Source: Agrypnia vestita
Taxonomy: Eukaryota; Arthropoda; Insecta; Trichoptera; Phryganeidae
NCBI GenBank assembly: GCA_016648135.1
Contig: JADDOH010010244.1
Location: 1-64,000, forward strand
Length of the DNA stretch: 64,000 nt
Reading direction: 5' to 3'
The number at the start of each line of letters is the position of its first letter. Position 1 is the first letter of the stretch. Both the position numbers and the translations under genes were made by a program. Positions 1 through 11,459 of this stretch are shown here, in pieces. The notes beneath the pieces were generated by a model. It did not search any database and had not been told where the DNA came from. It was given only the letters and a program-made list of their open reading frames with translations.

Positions 1-155
1 CTCCGTCAAAAATAATTTTTGGCGGATTTGATTTGGATAAAACTACCGACTCAAATCCCATTGGTGCATAAATGAACGACCAAAATCCCCCCCCCCCCCC
101 CGTCGGTGATAATTTTAGCTAGGTCTTAGAGTATATACAATCCATTGTATATTCT

Positions 156-340
156 CTAAGGAGGTGAATATCCAAGAGTTTTAAATTCATAGATCGGTGA
201 ATTGAAAAGATCCAAGTCGCTGAATATAGAGTTGAACAAATTAGACGAGCGATATATAAAAGAGTTTTGCCGGGAGTTGGTATTACAGTGTGAAAGGCTC
301 AAGGTCTCAACCGATCTAGTGGATCTTCCGGGTATATCTG
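156..340 (-). pseudogene. possible non-LTR reverse transcriptase C-terminal remnant
   Basis: The minus frame contains CNTNSRQNSFIYRSSNLFNS followed by a DLDLFNSPIYEFKTL-like stretch. This has the N-S-F, R, L-(F/Y)-N and F-K spacing seen at the C-terminus of insect non-LTR polymerases. It is short and has no catalytic motif. The adjacent C homopolymer (88-101) and an imperfect palindrome at 127-158 may mark a junction. Confidence 0.3.
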
Positions 341-419
341 AAACATAAAAGAAGTGATGGCAAAATAAAACACTCGTGAAAATTTGCTTTAATATATTAT
401 CGAACGTTGTACTGTACAA

Positions 420-1540
420 TTATTATTAAAAGTCGAAAGAAACTATAAATATGTTATATGTACAAAAATGAAATCAAATTTAATAATTGTAGGTATACCT
501 TTAAAGTACTAGTGCGCTAAATACTTCATCAATCGCTTTAGTATTTTGGAATAAAATATTTATATAACCTTAAACTTTCAATTCAAAATTTTTGTGAATG
601 TGTATTTACATATTTACAAGTGTGAACGGTATTAATCAGATAATAGTGTATCAAATGACTTTCGATTAATTAAGTACTAGCAAGTACTTACACGTTATTA
701 TTGATAAAAAGACAAATGCAAGTGTCGGATAGGCTTTATAAAAATAAAATGAAACTAATTTAATATATCTTTTTGTCTTTGAAATTGAAGAGGATTTATA
801 TTGATTGTACAATGGACACAGTAGACTATAAATAATTCAACAAAACATGGAAAAACAATTAAATGCAATAAAAATTATTATATTTTTGAAAAATCGTATG
901 ATTTGTAAATATTACGTATTCTTTACAACAATTATATACAACACGACACAACCCTAAATGAATAATACAGAAATATTTATGTATTGGATTATATAACAAT
1001 ATTCTATTCTAATTATTTTCTATCTACATTATACATATAATTTTAGAATGATGCTACAATTATTGAGCCATATAAGTACAGCTTAAATCGCATTTTTGCA
1101 TTATCTTCATATTGTGCAATATTTTCATTTATTTGCAAAATAAGTAGATAAATATTTTTTCGTGCTTTATAAGTATAGTACTAGGTATCATTGTCGGATA
1201 AAATAAAAAAACGACTTGCTTTAATTCGCTAAAAAAGTCCACGAATAAAGTTAAATAAAATCCAGAATGCTGTCCAGAAACATAAAAATCTTTGTATGCA
1301 AAATGTCATGTCAGTAGCGTTTTTACATGCGTTTGAGACTCGGACTAAATCAAATACTGGAGGATAGCTCTGTTAGAAGCTTCAAGAAGAGCGTATGTGA
1401 GAAGGTCTATGAAAATGAACGAAACATAAGTGGTGTGCCAGGACATAAAAGTCTGGCATTCTATCCTCATTGTCTACCCCTCCTGGAAACGGCGTGACGG
1501 TTAGTTAGATAGTTAGTTAGTTGAGCCTCGGACACTTCTG
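420..1540. other. AT-rich intergenic DNA, nothing recognised
   Basis: There are no long open frames, no clear repeats shared with the rest of the window and no RNA gene that I can see. Confidence 0.5.
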
Positions 1541-1584
1541 GCGTGGGCATTACAATAATAGGCTGTATAACATGTTTAATGGAG

Positions 1585-1735
1585 TGACAACGTTCTCAAA
1601 GATATCTCTGCCTTAGAGCTTCGAAACTGGAAAGAGCTGGAACTAGACCGAGATGAGTGGAGGAAAATTATTGAGGAGGCCAAGACCCACCGAGGGTTGT
1701 AGTGCCAAGAATGATGATGATGATGATAACATATT
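1585..1735 (+). mobile_element. non-LTR retroposon 3' end (RTE-like tail), copy 1
   Basis: The plus strand reads ISALELRNWKELELDRDEWRK with an EEAKTHRGL ending and a stop, then a (ATG)n tail at 1711-1728. The same C-terminus and the same GATGATGATG tail occur at 60650-60892, so this is one interspersed family. Only the last ~45 codons are recognisable. Confidence 0.6.
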
Positions 1736-2289
1736 TAATAAACCACCAAGTTTAAACAAAAAAGAATAGAAAATCGGTAGTTGGTCACGGGTCAAGGAAG
1801 ACCGAACATAAAACACCGAAGTAACAACTGAATACCAGACCAATAGAAGGCAGAAGCTTGAGAAGACTTAAGCTGAGGCGGAGAGACAGTCAGTGTCCTC
1901 AAAGGTTACATCTGTCTTTGAGACCAAAATGGAAGAGAAACAGTACAAAGCAAAGTTACGAAGGAAGACCCTTGACGCGAAATTGAGCTGTTGAGAAAGT
2001 ATTATGATACTAATAATACTGAAATTTAGAATTTTTTTGATAAGTATATAAAAGAAAAAGGAATCTGCGTTGTTTGAATAAACTTATGTATTTTTTTTAC
2101 TATTGCCCTGATTTTACGCGCTCGCAGTAAAGATCTCGAGATCAAAAGTATACTACAACAGGACGCAATATCATTAATCGCATATTTCTTTCGATTAACT
2201 TATAAGTATGTATACAGTATGTTGATCAAAAAAAAAATAGTTTTAAAACATAGTGATTATCGACAGAAGTATTTGATTGTCCATGAAAC

Positions 2290-2600
2290 TAGAATGCGGT
2301 CATAAAGCTTCGGAACTTCTGCACAACTGGAAATTGTTATAACAAAAAAAAAATTAAATTGGATGTTACTCAAGGATCGCATTGGGGATATCTTATGTAC
2401 GAAAAGGATGTGAGATTGTCAATATGACCCTCAGTTTTAAGCCATATGTATATGCCGATGATTTCGGACAGTGCTGTCATAATAGCAAGCATGGTACGAA
2501 CACCGGAGTTATTACATGCGAGATTTTATGAGATCACCCTAAACCTAGATGAATTTATTGTAGGTACATCTGAAGGATGTGATATTCGAAACTTCTAAAT
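2290..2600 (+). pseudogene. decayed non-LTR reverse transcriptase core
   Basis: One plus frame reads VTQGSHWGYL (the QGS motif of non-LTR polymerases). A neighbouring frame reads FKPYVYADDFGQCCHNSK, which contains the YADD catalytic box. They lie in different frames, so at least one frameshift separates them. In an intact element both belong to the palm domain. Confidence 0.55.
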
Positions 2601-2743
2601 AAATTGTGTCATGTGTCGTATTTTCCACATACATAGTTATTTTCAAATAAAAATTAAAACCTAATATTGTTTTCAACTAAACAATTGTTTTTATCCCAAA
2701 ATACTTGAAATAATGCAGCATTTCCAACGCTTTTAATTTACTT

Positions 2744-2753
2744 TTTATTTATT
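2744..2753 (-). terminator. pb: candidate pb polyadenylation signal
   Basis: Overlapping AATAAATAAA on the minus strand lies about 230 bases downstream of the pb stop codon. It is the first strong AATAAA cluster after the stop. Such hexamers are common by chance in DNA this AT-rich, so cDNA support is absent. Confidence 0.4.
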
Positions 2754-2983
2754 GTTTTTACACGTGAACTACACAAAAAATAAATTGTTATTTTCTTTCA
2801 TAACGCAGTGTTGTGAATATTAACATTGTACAAAAAGTACCTAAATATTAAATATTTAGCCTTACATATTAGTAAAACTGAGGCACTATCGAGAGCACAA
2901 TTATAATTATTTTAATTAATCACGACAATGGAAAATGTTTATGGGAACAGGTTATTAACCAGAATCCCATTGTACTCTTCAAC

Positions 2984-4639
2984 TCAAATGCTGTAGTATT
3001 CGGGTGCAAAGTCATTTGCCAGATTACTAAGGAAATGGAAGTCGGAAGAACTATTACTATTGTCTCCGGCGGACGCGGGCTGAACCTGAGAAGCTTCGTA
3101 GAACTGATGGAATGAACTATAATTATCACTAGAGTCTGTCTGAACACTTGTCGGAGGGGTCATCACGCTGGTCACGTGGTTGGTGCTAGGGTTCGCAGTC
3201 GGAAAGGTCTCATTAGCGCTATTGCTGTAGGCTGTGGCATTCACTGGAGCGACGTCAGCGTGGTGGGCGGCCGCGTGGTTGTATCCCGCGCCCTCGTAGT
3301 ACCCGTGCTTGCTGGAGTACTCCATGTTGTGGTTGTTTTTATGCTGCAACGGATCGGCGTTATAGTAAGACGGTATGATACCAGCAGCATCGTTCTGCAC
3401 AGGTCCTGCGACGTTCATCGCGTGTCCCATTTCCGCTGGGTAGTGGTATCCGAAATGATTGTTGGGGTGGTAGGCTCCGTGTTCGGCAGCATACGCTTGG
3501 GCCTGAGCGTAATTTGAGGCATTGTGATGATAGGATCCCTGATCGTGGTGGTTTTTATAATTGTTGTAATTAAAGTTTTGCTGGTGGTAAGCTTGATTTA
3601 AAGAGCCGGGGTAGTTGTGCCTGGACGATCCTCTAGTCAGTCCTCGCGGTAGAGCTTCGTGCCCCCTGCCGTGAGTTGGGATTCTAGTAAAGTGATGTGG
3701 CTCCATGCCCGCCGCACCCTGTTGGCCACTGTGGTAAATATCGTGAGCGTAGTTCTGATGCATTTGTTGAAACTGCTGGGCCTGCGCCTGCTTACTTGCA
3801 CTCCGATTTATAGTTGGGGGAACGACATCGTTTCTGTAATCTGGATGCCCTCCTGGATAGTTGTTGGGTAAATTATTGAGATGTGCCCCTCTTATTATGT
3901 AAGGGGGTATTGCATTAGGCACGTTTTGAACTGTGACTGTGGATGCGGCATTAGTAGCGGCTGCCGGCGGGGAAGGCCGCGGGTAGAGCGCCCCTGGAGG
4001 GGCTCCCAGGGGACTGGGATGCATGTTTGTGGGCGTTCCTGGAGTAGAAGAGGGAGTGAGACTCATGGAAGAGAGCCCCTTACCGGGCGCCATGGTTTCT
4101 TGAATACCCGGAACGGAGTTCGACGCGTGTCCTTCCTTACTAGATTGCGGTGAAGTTTTGCAAATTCCGATGTTCTCAAGGTTCGGAGAGTTCCTTCGAT
4201 TTTCTGTTTTCACCTTTTTAGTACTGGGCAGGCGAGGACTAGCGAGATGAAGACCGCTCGACTCGTTCGATCTCGAGTCTTCTTCTCCCCCTAGTTTGTC
4301 GAAGGACCCTGAGCTGGCGACGCTCGAGGCTCCGTTACTGTTGTTGTTAAAGCTTGTGTTGTTATTGTTTGTCGCGCTGGGGGTGTTGTTGTTGTTTCCC
4401 CTAGAAGCATTGAGGTCAGGAAGCTCTTCGTTCGGTCCTAGTAGCCCGGCTGGTGGCATCTCACAGCCTTGACAGCTCTTTTTACTGCTTGGTCCATCCT
4501 CGTCCATGAATTTGTCACTTGACATTTTAGAGCTCTTCCCTCCTTCCGAAGTTGTTGAGTCTTTATCATCTCCGTCGTCTCCTTTAGTCAGCGTTTGTCT
4601 TTTATGTTTCATCCGCCGATTTTGAAACCAAACCTTCAC
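2984..4639 (-). CDS. pb: proboscipedia (Hox2-class homeodomain factor), last coding exon
   Basis: This exon encodes 551 residues and ends at TGA 2986-2984. It begins in phase 0 after an AG acceptor at 4641-4640 and supplies homeodomain residues 45-60 (VKVWFQNRRMKHKRQT), which complete the recognition helix with Q50, N51 and R53. The homeodomain context together with the partner exon is diagnostic of pb, the labial/maxillary palp selector that acts in the nucleus as a DNA-binding regulator, usually with Extradenticle. After the homeodomain come an acidic stretch (DDGDDKDS), a CEMPPAGLLG motif, Asn-rich and Ser-rich runs, a Pro-rich segment (SPLGAPPGALYPRPSPP), a long His/Tyr/Asn-rich region, and the terminal motif FAPEYYSI. 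There is no frameshift. Its base composition is clearly richer in GC than its flanks. An open frame continues upstream to 4738 but that part is intron. The large plus-strand frames inside are shadows. Confidence 0.97.
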   Translation of the reverse strand: MKVWFQNRRMKHKRQTLTKGDDGDDKDSTTSEGGKSSKMSSDKFMDEDGPSSKKSCQGCEMPPAGLLGPNEELPDLNASRGNNNNTPSATNNNNTSFNNNSNGASSVASSGSFDKLGGEEDSRSNESSGLHLASPRLPSTKKVKTENRRNSPNLENIGICKTSPQSSKEGHASNSVPGIQETMAPGKGLSSMSLTPSSTPGTPTNMHPSPLGAPPGALYPRPSPPAAATNAASTVTVQNVPNAIPPYIIRGAHLNNLPNNYPGGHPDYRNDVVPPTINRSASKQAQAQQFQQMHQNYAHDIYHSGQQGAAGMEPHHFTRIPTHGRGHEALPRGLTRGSSRHNYPGSLNQAYHQQNFNYNNYKNHHDQGSYHHNASNYAQAQAYAAEHGAYHPNNHFGYHYPAEMGHAMNVAGPVQNDAAGIIPSYYNADPLQHKNNHNMEYSSKHGYYEGAGYNHAAAHHADVAPVNATAYSNSANETFPTANPSTNHVTSVMTPPTSVQTDSSDNYSSFHQFYEASQVQPASAGDNSNSSSDFHFLSNLANDFAPEYYSI

Positions 4640-5309
4640 CTGCAATGTTAAAAAGTATTGATTAACTGAATGCCTTCTTTGGTCATCATTTTTACATGTA
4701 TTTGTGGTTAACGTGATAACATTATCGACTTTGGCCAATCACTCACTGCATCTCATTTCCTCTTTCTCCACCTCCACCCTGACTCAAACCTCCTCAATTC
4801 CTATTTCCGTGTTACTATCAACACTCCTTAATTAACTAATTTTTTCTTATACTTTTCATATTCAGTCGCTTACCATTATTTTACTTTTATATTGTCTGTT
4901 GCTAACATTAATTAACTTTAAAATATTCTCCTATCCAACTTTGTACATAATTTACTATGCCTATTTAAGAATCTTTGTAATTGATTTAAGCAATGTACAC
5001 TATGCTATAAAATTATAATGATCGAAACTGTTAAGGTTCCTTAATAAATAAATATTACACTTCAAATATTACAAATTACTAACAATTATAGACAATAATT
5101 AACACGCACCCAATTTAGATGAGAAACCACTCTTGGGTTTAAATTGGGAACAATTATTATTCTCGTGTTCTTATTTAATTTTCCATCTTTCAACTGTCTG
5201 TCTATCTTTTGTAAGGATATAATTCTTATTTTTACATAAGCATTCGACATCATTTAACGTTTTTACTCTTCACTTTACTAAAATTCAGACAATCGCATTT
5301 CATTTTTAC
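4640..5309 (-). other. pb: pb homeobox intron (residues 44/45)
   Basis: It has canonical GT (5309-5308) and AG (4641-4640) ends on the minus strand, a length of 670 bases and AT-rich sequence. I see no repeat or RNA gene in it. The open frames that run from it into the exons are intronic read-through. Confidence 0.93.
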
Positions 5310-5452
5310 CTGTCGCTCAGTAAGGTCCAGCGAAGCCGCAATCTCTATCCTGCGTGGTCTGCAGAGATATTTGTTGAAGTGAAATTCCTTCTCCAGCTCC
5401 AGGAGTTGGGTGTTGGTGTAGGCGGTTCGCAGGCGTCGAGGAAGTCCGTTTT
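5310..5452 (-). CDS. pb: proboscipedia, exon carrying homeodomain residues 1-44
   Basis: This 143-base exon reads (E)[20 protein letters not shown] and on to DLTERQ. It holds the homeodomain N-terminal arm, helix 1, helix 2 and the turn into helix 3. The acceptor AG is at 5454-5453 behind a pyrimidine-rich tract, and the exon starts with two bases completing a Glu codon, so the previous exon must end in phase 1 with a G. The donor GTAAAA starts at 5309, directly after CAG (Gln44). The intron between homeodomain residues 44 and 45 is 670 bases (4640-5309) and sits at a classical homeobox intron position, also used by pb of other insects as I recall. [21 protein letters not shown] is the Hox2/pb signature, distinct from zen, Dfd or labial. 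The start codon and the hexapeptide exon are not here. Confidence 0.97.
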
Positions 5453-6469
5453 CTGGAAGAGAACACAAAATACGGATCAGCAATTATATAAAAGTAATGC
5501 TTACATTCAATCATTGGAATTGGTATGATCATTGACGTATTATAATATAGACACGTTATTCCCATACTAGCCGGCTTTCATATGTAGCAAGTATCGCATT
5601 GAAAGAGAACAAATCATGGCACAATTATTTCACAAACGCTCTGCGTAGATAGAAAAATTTGATAATTTGAAGTTACGGTGACTAAAATAACATACTCATT
5701 CTTACAAAAGTGTACGATACTCTGTTCCCTTTTCCCCGGACTTTTTTTCCGGTGTAGCATCGCGCCCGATCACAAAGAAGGTCCGTTCGCTAACGAATGC
5801 AAGTAAGGCAATTACCTTACTTTTCAGTTGCCAAGATTTCACGCTTGTAACGTATCTACAGTTTATTATATCATTGGATATGATAGTTTTGATGAAATTG
5901 TATAAATCTCTTAACGCAATAAATTAATTGTAGAATATTGATCGAAACTGTCATCATGATATTTTAATTTAATATATCTATGCATATGGTAGGTAGGTAC
6001 TTACCAATCCAATGAGCATTTTTCAATTATTGCGATCCATTATAGAACGAAGTGAGTTATATTTTGAATTTTTTGTTCTATTTTCTTTAGAATATTCTCA
6101 ACCACAAAGTTTCATGAAAATCTGGAGAAGTTTTATTCATAAGTGAATCTGAGTGCCATTATGAAGTTTTCAGAGTGTAATGTGAAATCGTACTTAGATC
6201 CCCTCTACGTTTCAAATTATATTTCATCTGACGTCGTAATTTGGCTCAGTTTCTGTCAAGATTTCTAGACGGATTCACAGGGTGGGATTGGATGTGCAAT
6301 AATTCAGATATTTCATTTTAAATATACGACATTCTTTACCGTCTCGGACTATTGTCCAACGGGGAATGTTGCATCTTGGAAACTGCTGAGGAGATCCAAG
6401 GGAATGGACATGACGCGACCATTTAAATTATAAATTATTGTGTATTATAATATTTTTTATATATATATT

Positions 6470-6712
6470 TTTTATAATTTATAAATTCAAGACAGGATTT
6501 GGACTTCTTCGGTGTAAGTCTGTCCAGATTCAAAGAATATCTGAACAGATAGTCTAGATCTTGTCTCCATCTTGTTAGTATTTTTCATTTGTCCTTACTT
6601 TTCTTTTAAATTGCTTTAATTTTTATTCTTATGTATTTTGTGTTGTTCATGATATGTAATATATTTTATTGGACTATGTCCGTTAATATCAATAAATAAA
6701 TAAATAAATAAA
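6470..6712 (+). mobile_element. retroposon 3' end, family B copy 1, with (AATA)n tail
   Basis: A ~230-base segment starting TTCAAGACAGGATTTGGACT and ending GGACTATGTCC... with an AATAAATAAATAAATAAATA tail (6691-6712) is repeated at 27466-27692. The tail orientation indicates plus-strand retroposition. The coding portion is missing. Confidence 0.65.
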
Positions 6713-7140
6713 TTTTCAATATCAGTATCAGTATCAAATAATACCTTCATAAGAGCCAATAAAAAATAGATATCAACTTCATGCAAAAAAAATACCCAAT
6801 TTCTACCTATTATACATTTCAGGCCTCCAGGGTGATGTAACCCCTTATAGGTCGACCACAATCAAAAGACCATTCTCTAGCTTTGTCCAGTATGCAGAAA
6901 GCGGGGAAAAGTTGCCTGGCAAGCCCGTATTTGAGCCTCAATATAATATTCTAAATAAATATATATTTTTTAGTTTAAAAAAGGTTACATGCTCACTAGA
7001 AAAATTTCTTTTGTGTTCATTTTTTGCTTCGTAAAAACACAAATATTTTTTGCGCACGTTCTTTTGAATGCGGTCTAGCTATAACAAAATATTTAGTTAC
7101 CATGGTAATGAGTTTGCTGTAGTTTTTTAAAAATAAAAAA

Positions 7141-7688
7141 GTAACTCATAAAAACCAAGTTTTTATTATACTCCCTTTCTTTGTAAAATATAACAACAAT
7201 TAAAGACGAATTAAAACATATAACATAATACTAAACTTACAGTAATTTAATATATTTCTAAAATGTCAGATGTTTTGAGCTTTGATAATAAACTTCATGC
7301 TTTGAAGATTAAATTCTAAAAACATTTGTCATTCAATTTAGATTTTCGACATTCGTAGTGAAGAACCTATTATGTATACCGACGGAGTAATTCAAATTTA
7401 GAAAATATTTCGCGACGTTATCGGGCCGCCGCGTTGCTAGTAATCAAACTTTTGTAATGATTCCAATTTGAAAAAACATTAAAATTTCTAAAAATCCAAA
7501 ATTATACTATAATTTTTTTTTTAACGAAAATTTGATAGATCTTCTTGATCATCGCCACAAGTCTGCTTGCAAAGTTTCAGCTCGATTGGATCACGGGAAA
7601 AGGGTTAAAAATCGATCCAAAATTTTTTCACCCGGCAAGGCGGCAAGCAAGCAAGCAAGCAGACGCAACGAGTTAAAATAAAGGGAGT
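7141..7688 (+). repeat. family A interspersed repeat, copy 1
   Basis: It runs from GTAACTCATAAAAACCAAG through ACTCCCTTTCTTTG to a tail of AAGCAAGCAAGCAAGCAGAC and AAAGGGAGT. The internal block GTTTCAGCTCGATTGGATCA with a GGTTAAAAATCGATCCAAA stretch is shared by eight copies in this window. No coding capacity is seen. Confidence 0.85.
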
Positions 7689-7734
7689 AAAATATAGATG
7701 CGAACACCTACGATTCTTCCTATTTTAAAACAAA

Positions 7735-7775
7735 CAAACGCTTATGCCATGAAAATGGGACTAACTTGCTGGTGT
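7735..7775 (-). repeat. SINE family S1 fragment
   Basis: GCCATGAAAATGGGACTAA followed by CTTGCTGGT matches the region next to the tRNA-like head of the S1 copy at 53055-53220. Only about 40 bases remain. Confidence 0.45.
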
Positions 7776-7782
7776 CATGACC

Positions 7783-7855
7783 CCTTATAATAATAATAAT
7801 AATAGTTTGATAATTTATATAGCGCCGTTTTCGCGAATACTCACCTCAAGGGCTA
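7783..7855 (-). repeat. retroposon tail with (TAA)n, family C copy 1
   Basis: A (TAA)n run is followed by TTTATATAGCGCCGTTTTCG and CGAATACTCACCTCAAGGGC. The same block with the same microsatellite occurs at 24425-24512. The microsatellite at one end suggests a minus-oriented retroposon 3' terminus. Confidence 0.6.
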
Positions 7856-7977
7856 CTTACTATACCACCACTATACCAATAAGCTACTCAAATCGAAGTT
7901 ATTTTCGGGCAACTTTTTCGTCACATATTTTTAAATGGATTTCAGTAACTGTAAAATTTAGAGATAACAAAATAAAT

Positions 7978-8232
7978 CATATCGTCGCTGTATATATAAT
8001 TAAGCATATGTGCCGTTTTAGTACATTCTGAGATAAACGAATGAAACTGTTTTAAAAAATAATTGCACAGACTAGATTTATAAAAAATATTTTAAATAAT
8101 TACTAGGCAGACTTTCCTTTTTTTAGTATATCTCCATTATTTATATGAAAAATTGACAAATTGATTCGTTAATCTCAGAATGTACTAAACGGCACATTGG
8201 CTTTATTATAGGTATATATAGCGACGATATAT
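7978..8232. mobile_element. foldback element with ~60-base inverted arms
   Basis: The left arm (7978-8042) contains TCGTCGCTGTATATATA, TGTGCCGTTTTAGTACATTC and TGAGAT. The right arm (8164-8231) carries the reverse complement (GAATGTACTAAACGGCACA, TATATATAGCGACGATAT). The ~120-base centre is AT-rich and the element is non-coding. Confidence 0.75.
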
Positions 8233-8339
8233 GCTGTCACGAGATTGTAGATAGAACAAACTATCGATATTTGTTTCCTCTTCATGTACTCTGTGTAATT
8301 TTAAGAGTAGATCTAATCACGTCTTCTCTGAAATCTTCC

Positions 8340-8660
8340 TCAAGTGCCTTCGCACGGTGACTTTGTAACGTATAAAACTAATATGCCCAGAGTATTTACG
8401 CGGAAAGCACCTAATATATTCTGTACGGCTTTACTTCGCATGCTCTCAGTTCTACCCTTGCGGATCTAAGACTAGAAACGATTAGATACAGAAGTGACAA
8501 AGTACTGTCACCAACTGCCGCCCAGGTGAAATTTAATATCCGCCCCCAGCCTGCCACCCCGCCCGCCCCTAAAACTTCCCCAACAAAACCAAGTTTAACG
8601 ACGCGCGCTTCAGATGTCGCTGTTCGGGTTTGATTGAAAATTAGCGAACACTTTTTTATT
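8340..8660. promoter_or_regulatory. GC-richer non-repeat island, candidate enhancer
   Basis: The block around 8510-8620 contains a C-rich run (CCCGCCCGCCCCTAAAAC) and GGGTTTGATTGAAAATTAG. It has no repeat partner in the window and no open frame. Its composition stands out from the flanks. The regulatory role is inference only. Confidence 0.3.
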
Positions 8661-8768
8661 TGACACCTTTTGCAAATTTTAATAAAAGTCTCCTACGAGG
8701 GTCTTTGTTATGGACAGTTTCCGCCTTCCTGTAATAAGAGAGTTCAAACAAAGATAGAAGTAAAAAAA

Positions 8769-9328
8769 GTAACCCATAAAAACCAAGTTTTTATTATACT
8801 CCCTTTCTTTGTAAAATATAACAACAATTAAAGACGAATTAAAACATATAAAATAACACTAAACTAACAGGAATTTAATATATTTTGAGCTTTGATATGA
8901 CACTTTATGCTTTGAAGATTAAATTCTAAAAACATTTGTCAGTCAATTTAATCAAGATTTTGATATATTTGCGAATTTTGCTGTCATCTGTGAACCAATT
9001 GTCATAAATTTTCGAATTTCGTAGTGAAGTACCTATTACATACACTAAAGAAGTAATTCAAATTTTAAATACTCCGTGACGTCATCAGGCCGCTGTTGGT
9101 AGTAATCAAATATTTCTATTGTTTCCAATTTAAAAAAATCAATTAAAGTTTAAAAAAATTCAAAATTATTATTATTTTTTAACGAAAATTTGATAGATCT
9201 TCTTGATTGTCGCCACGAGTCTGCTTGCAAAGTTTCAGCTCGATTGGATTACGGCAAAAGGGTTAAAAATCGATCCAAAGTTTTTTCGTCATGAAAACAA
9301 GCAAAAGAAAGTTAAAAGAAAGGAAGTA
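8769..9328 (+). repeat. family A interspersed repeat, copy 2
   Basis: Same ends and internal blocks as copy 1, about 1.1 kb downstream in the same orientation: GTAACCCATAAAAACCAAG at the start, AAAGGAAGT at the end. It has diverged by small indels. Confidence 0.85.
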
Positions 9329-9479
9329 TTATAACTCCGTTTTAAGTATGAAAGACCAATAAATAAAATTGACTTTTTTTATTCAGAGTTATCACTAAAG
9401 CGGATTATTTACCTACTACGTTTTTGTGTATTAATGTGACTTTTTAATATTGCTTAAATAATTGCTTGCAAAGTAACTA

Positions 9480-9800
9480 ACATAAAAATACATAATTTTC
9501 TATGTAAAAAGTACATCACTAACGCTACCAAGACGCTACATGCTAGTATTTTTTCACAGCCTTAACTCGTGGCCAAAACGACGCTAACGAAATGCCATCT
9601 GATGGCGCTGTTTTAAGTAAAAAAGATAACATAAAAGCTCAATAAATTAAATCGATTTATTTGATTAAGATTTATAACTAAAGCGGATCGTTTATGTGTC
9701 TATGTGTATTTTGAATTTTTAAAAAAAATTTTTTGCAACTTGAATACCATTAAAATACATGATTCTCTACGTAACAATTTCCGTCACTAACGCTAACTAT
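9480..9800 (-). repeat. degenerate repeat units with TCACTAACGCTA core
   Basis: Two units share AATACAT(A/G)ATT(T/C)TCTA(T/C)GTA and then TCACTAACGCTA. The complement of this core is repeated three times at 15595-15830, next to a Helitron-like end. A common mobile source is likely but the ends are unclear here. Confidence 0.45.
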
Positions 9801-9809
9801 ATGACGTTG

Positions 9810-11060
9810 TTAACACGCGAACGTGGACACACTACGATTTCACAATTATTTTAATTGTTAAAGTAAAATGTTAATTGGCATTTTGTGAAAAACTGAAGCA
9901 AATTAAGTAGAATTTCAGCAATTATGTAGAGATCCAGAAACAGCGTAATGTGTGTTAATGTAAAAAATAAGTTGTATACACTTTAGATTATACTCAAAAT
10001 ATTTTTTTTGTTGTTTTTTTGACTAATTAAATTATAACTAACAATTTATTTAAGAGTTACGTTATAGACTTCGACGACCTAGGATTTAATGTACCTACTT
10101 TATACATGCGCGGTAAATATATATAAACTCTATAAACTGCTAATTTACATCATAAGTCTAACTTTTATTTTCAACAATGTTTCTAATTTTTCAGCCATAA
10201 AAAATGTTCTTTCTGATTGTCGGAAAATGTTTTTGCATCATACTTTAATGTCACACTAGGACTGTGTCATTAATACGTCCCGTTGTAACCTAAAAATTTT
10301 ATAATATTAATAAACGATGAATAAATAATTCGAAATTGGCTTCAAATTGGAAATTTGAGCCAATTTAAACAAATTGGAAAAAAAGTTTGTTTTCGCAAGT
10401 AGGAACAGCAAATATGTCAATATCGGGTACTTCAGTAATATAAAAGGTGCTATCTTTGCGTTAGCATAATAAATATTGCGTTTTCGAAATGATTTTTTGA
10501 AACATGCAAAAATACGTTATTCAAAAATTAACGGCTTTTTTACGAGTTTTACGATTTTTTGCGAATTTCACAATGAAGAAGTTTCATAATGTTGATAATA
10601 CTATATATATTTAACTAATATACAAAAAAATTTCAACAAAATTTCTTATACTCAGGCATAATTTTTTTTATCAATCTTCCAATACAAATAAATATACAGA
10701 ATACAAAACAATTCAAAAAAAAATTAAGAGCACACCATTACCCTCAAAATCAAAAACATTTCACTCCATTAATTCTTCCCATATATGTAATATAATGTAA
10801 AATAATTATACATATATAGATATATTGTAAAATAATTGGGTATATGTAACAATGCAAAGTACCTCGTCCGAGCACAAGAGAAATGGAGAGGTACTATGTA
10901 TAACACAATTATATAAGTGATGTATTTTATTGTTTTAATAGAATAGAAAAAAAACTTGGAAATTAAAAAATTGAATTAAAATATAGATAAAAAACTAATA
11001 AACTACAGAATATTTTTGAAATCTCTCAATAAATAACAGAGAAAAAGAATATTAAAATAA
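9810..11060. other. AT-rich DNA, nothing recognised
   Basis: Mostly poly-A/T tracts. I see no gene, RNA or paired repeat I can support. Confidence 0.5.
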
Positions 11061-11069
11061 GTGTATTTT

Positions 11070-11165
11070 AGCGCGGAATTATTGACCTCCAACTCGCCTG
11101 TGACGTCACGCGTCCGCACCGGACGGAACAAAATTATTCATGCAAAACGTAAATTTAAAATTCTA
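11070..11165. promoter_or_regulatory. GC-rich island with a full CRE-type palindrome
   Basis: TGACGTCA at 11101-11108 is followed by CGCGTCCGCACCGGACGG, itself partly palindromic. The flanks are AT-rich, and no repeat copy of this block is seen. TGACGTCA is the consensus for CREB/ATF bZIP factors. Function here is inferred. Confidence 0.35.
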
Positions 11166-11459
11166 TAATTTTGTTAATTTTTAGATATCTTAATGTTACT
11201 TTCAGACTTTTGTTCAATTTTACTCATATTTTAATTTCCATCCATTGAAAAAAATAGGAAACGTTTCCATTATATCGCGATTTCAAAAATATTTTTAGTA
11301 CATTGAATTTCGAATAAACAGGGTTCCGTGTAATTCGAAATGTTTTGTTACAAAAATGAACTGAAAAATGAACAGTGTCTCCTAAGTGAACATGCACACG
11401 TGTACAAATGACGACGTGTAACCTTCCAGTGTTACCCTAAACTGAGAAACATATTTACG

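Larger units (their letters stand above)
5453..11050 (-). other. start of the large pb intron or upstream region; no gene seen
   Basis: No exon of pb or any other gene is recognisable. The stretch holds retroposon and foldback copies listed separately and AT-rich filler. I looked on the minus strand for the hexapeptide codons (complement reads CATCCANGGRTA) and found none anywhere in the window. The preceding pb exon is therefore probably beyond 64000, unless it is a microexon too small to see. Confidence 0.6.

Noticed and set aside
3176..4153. Three plus-strand open frames across the pb last exon
   Set aside because: They overlap a recognised Hox exon in antisense, have no domain and arise from its codon bias.
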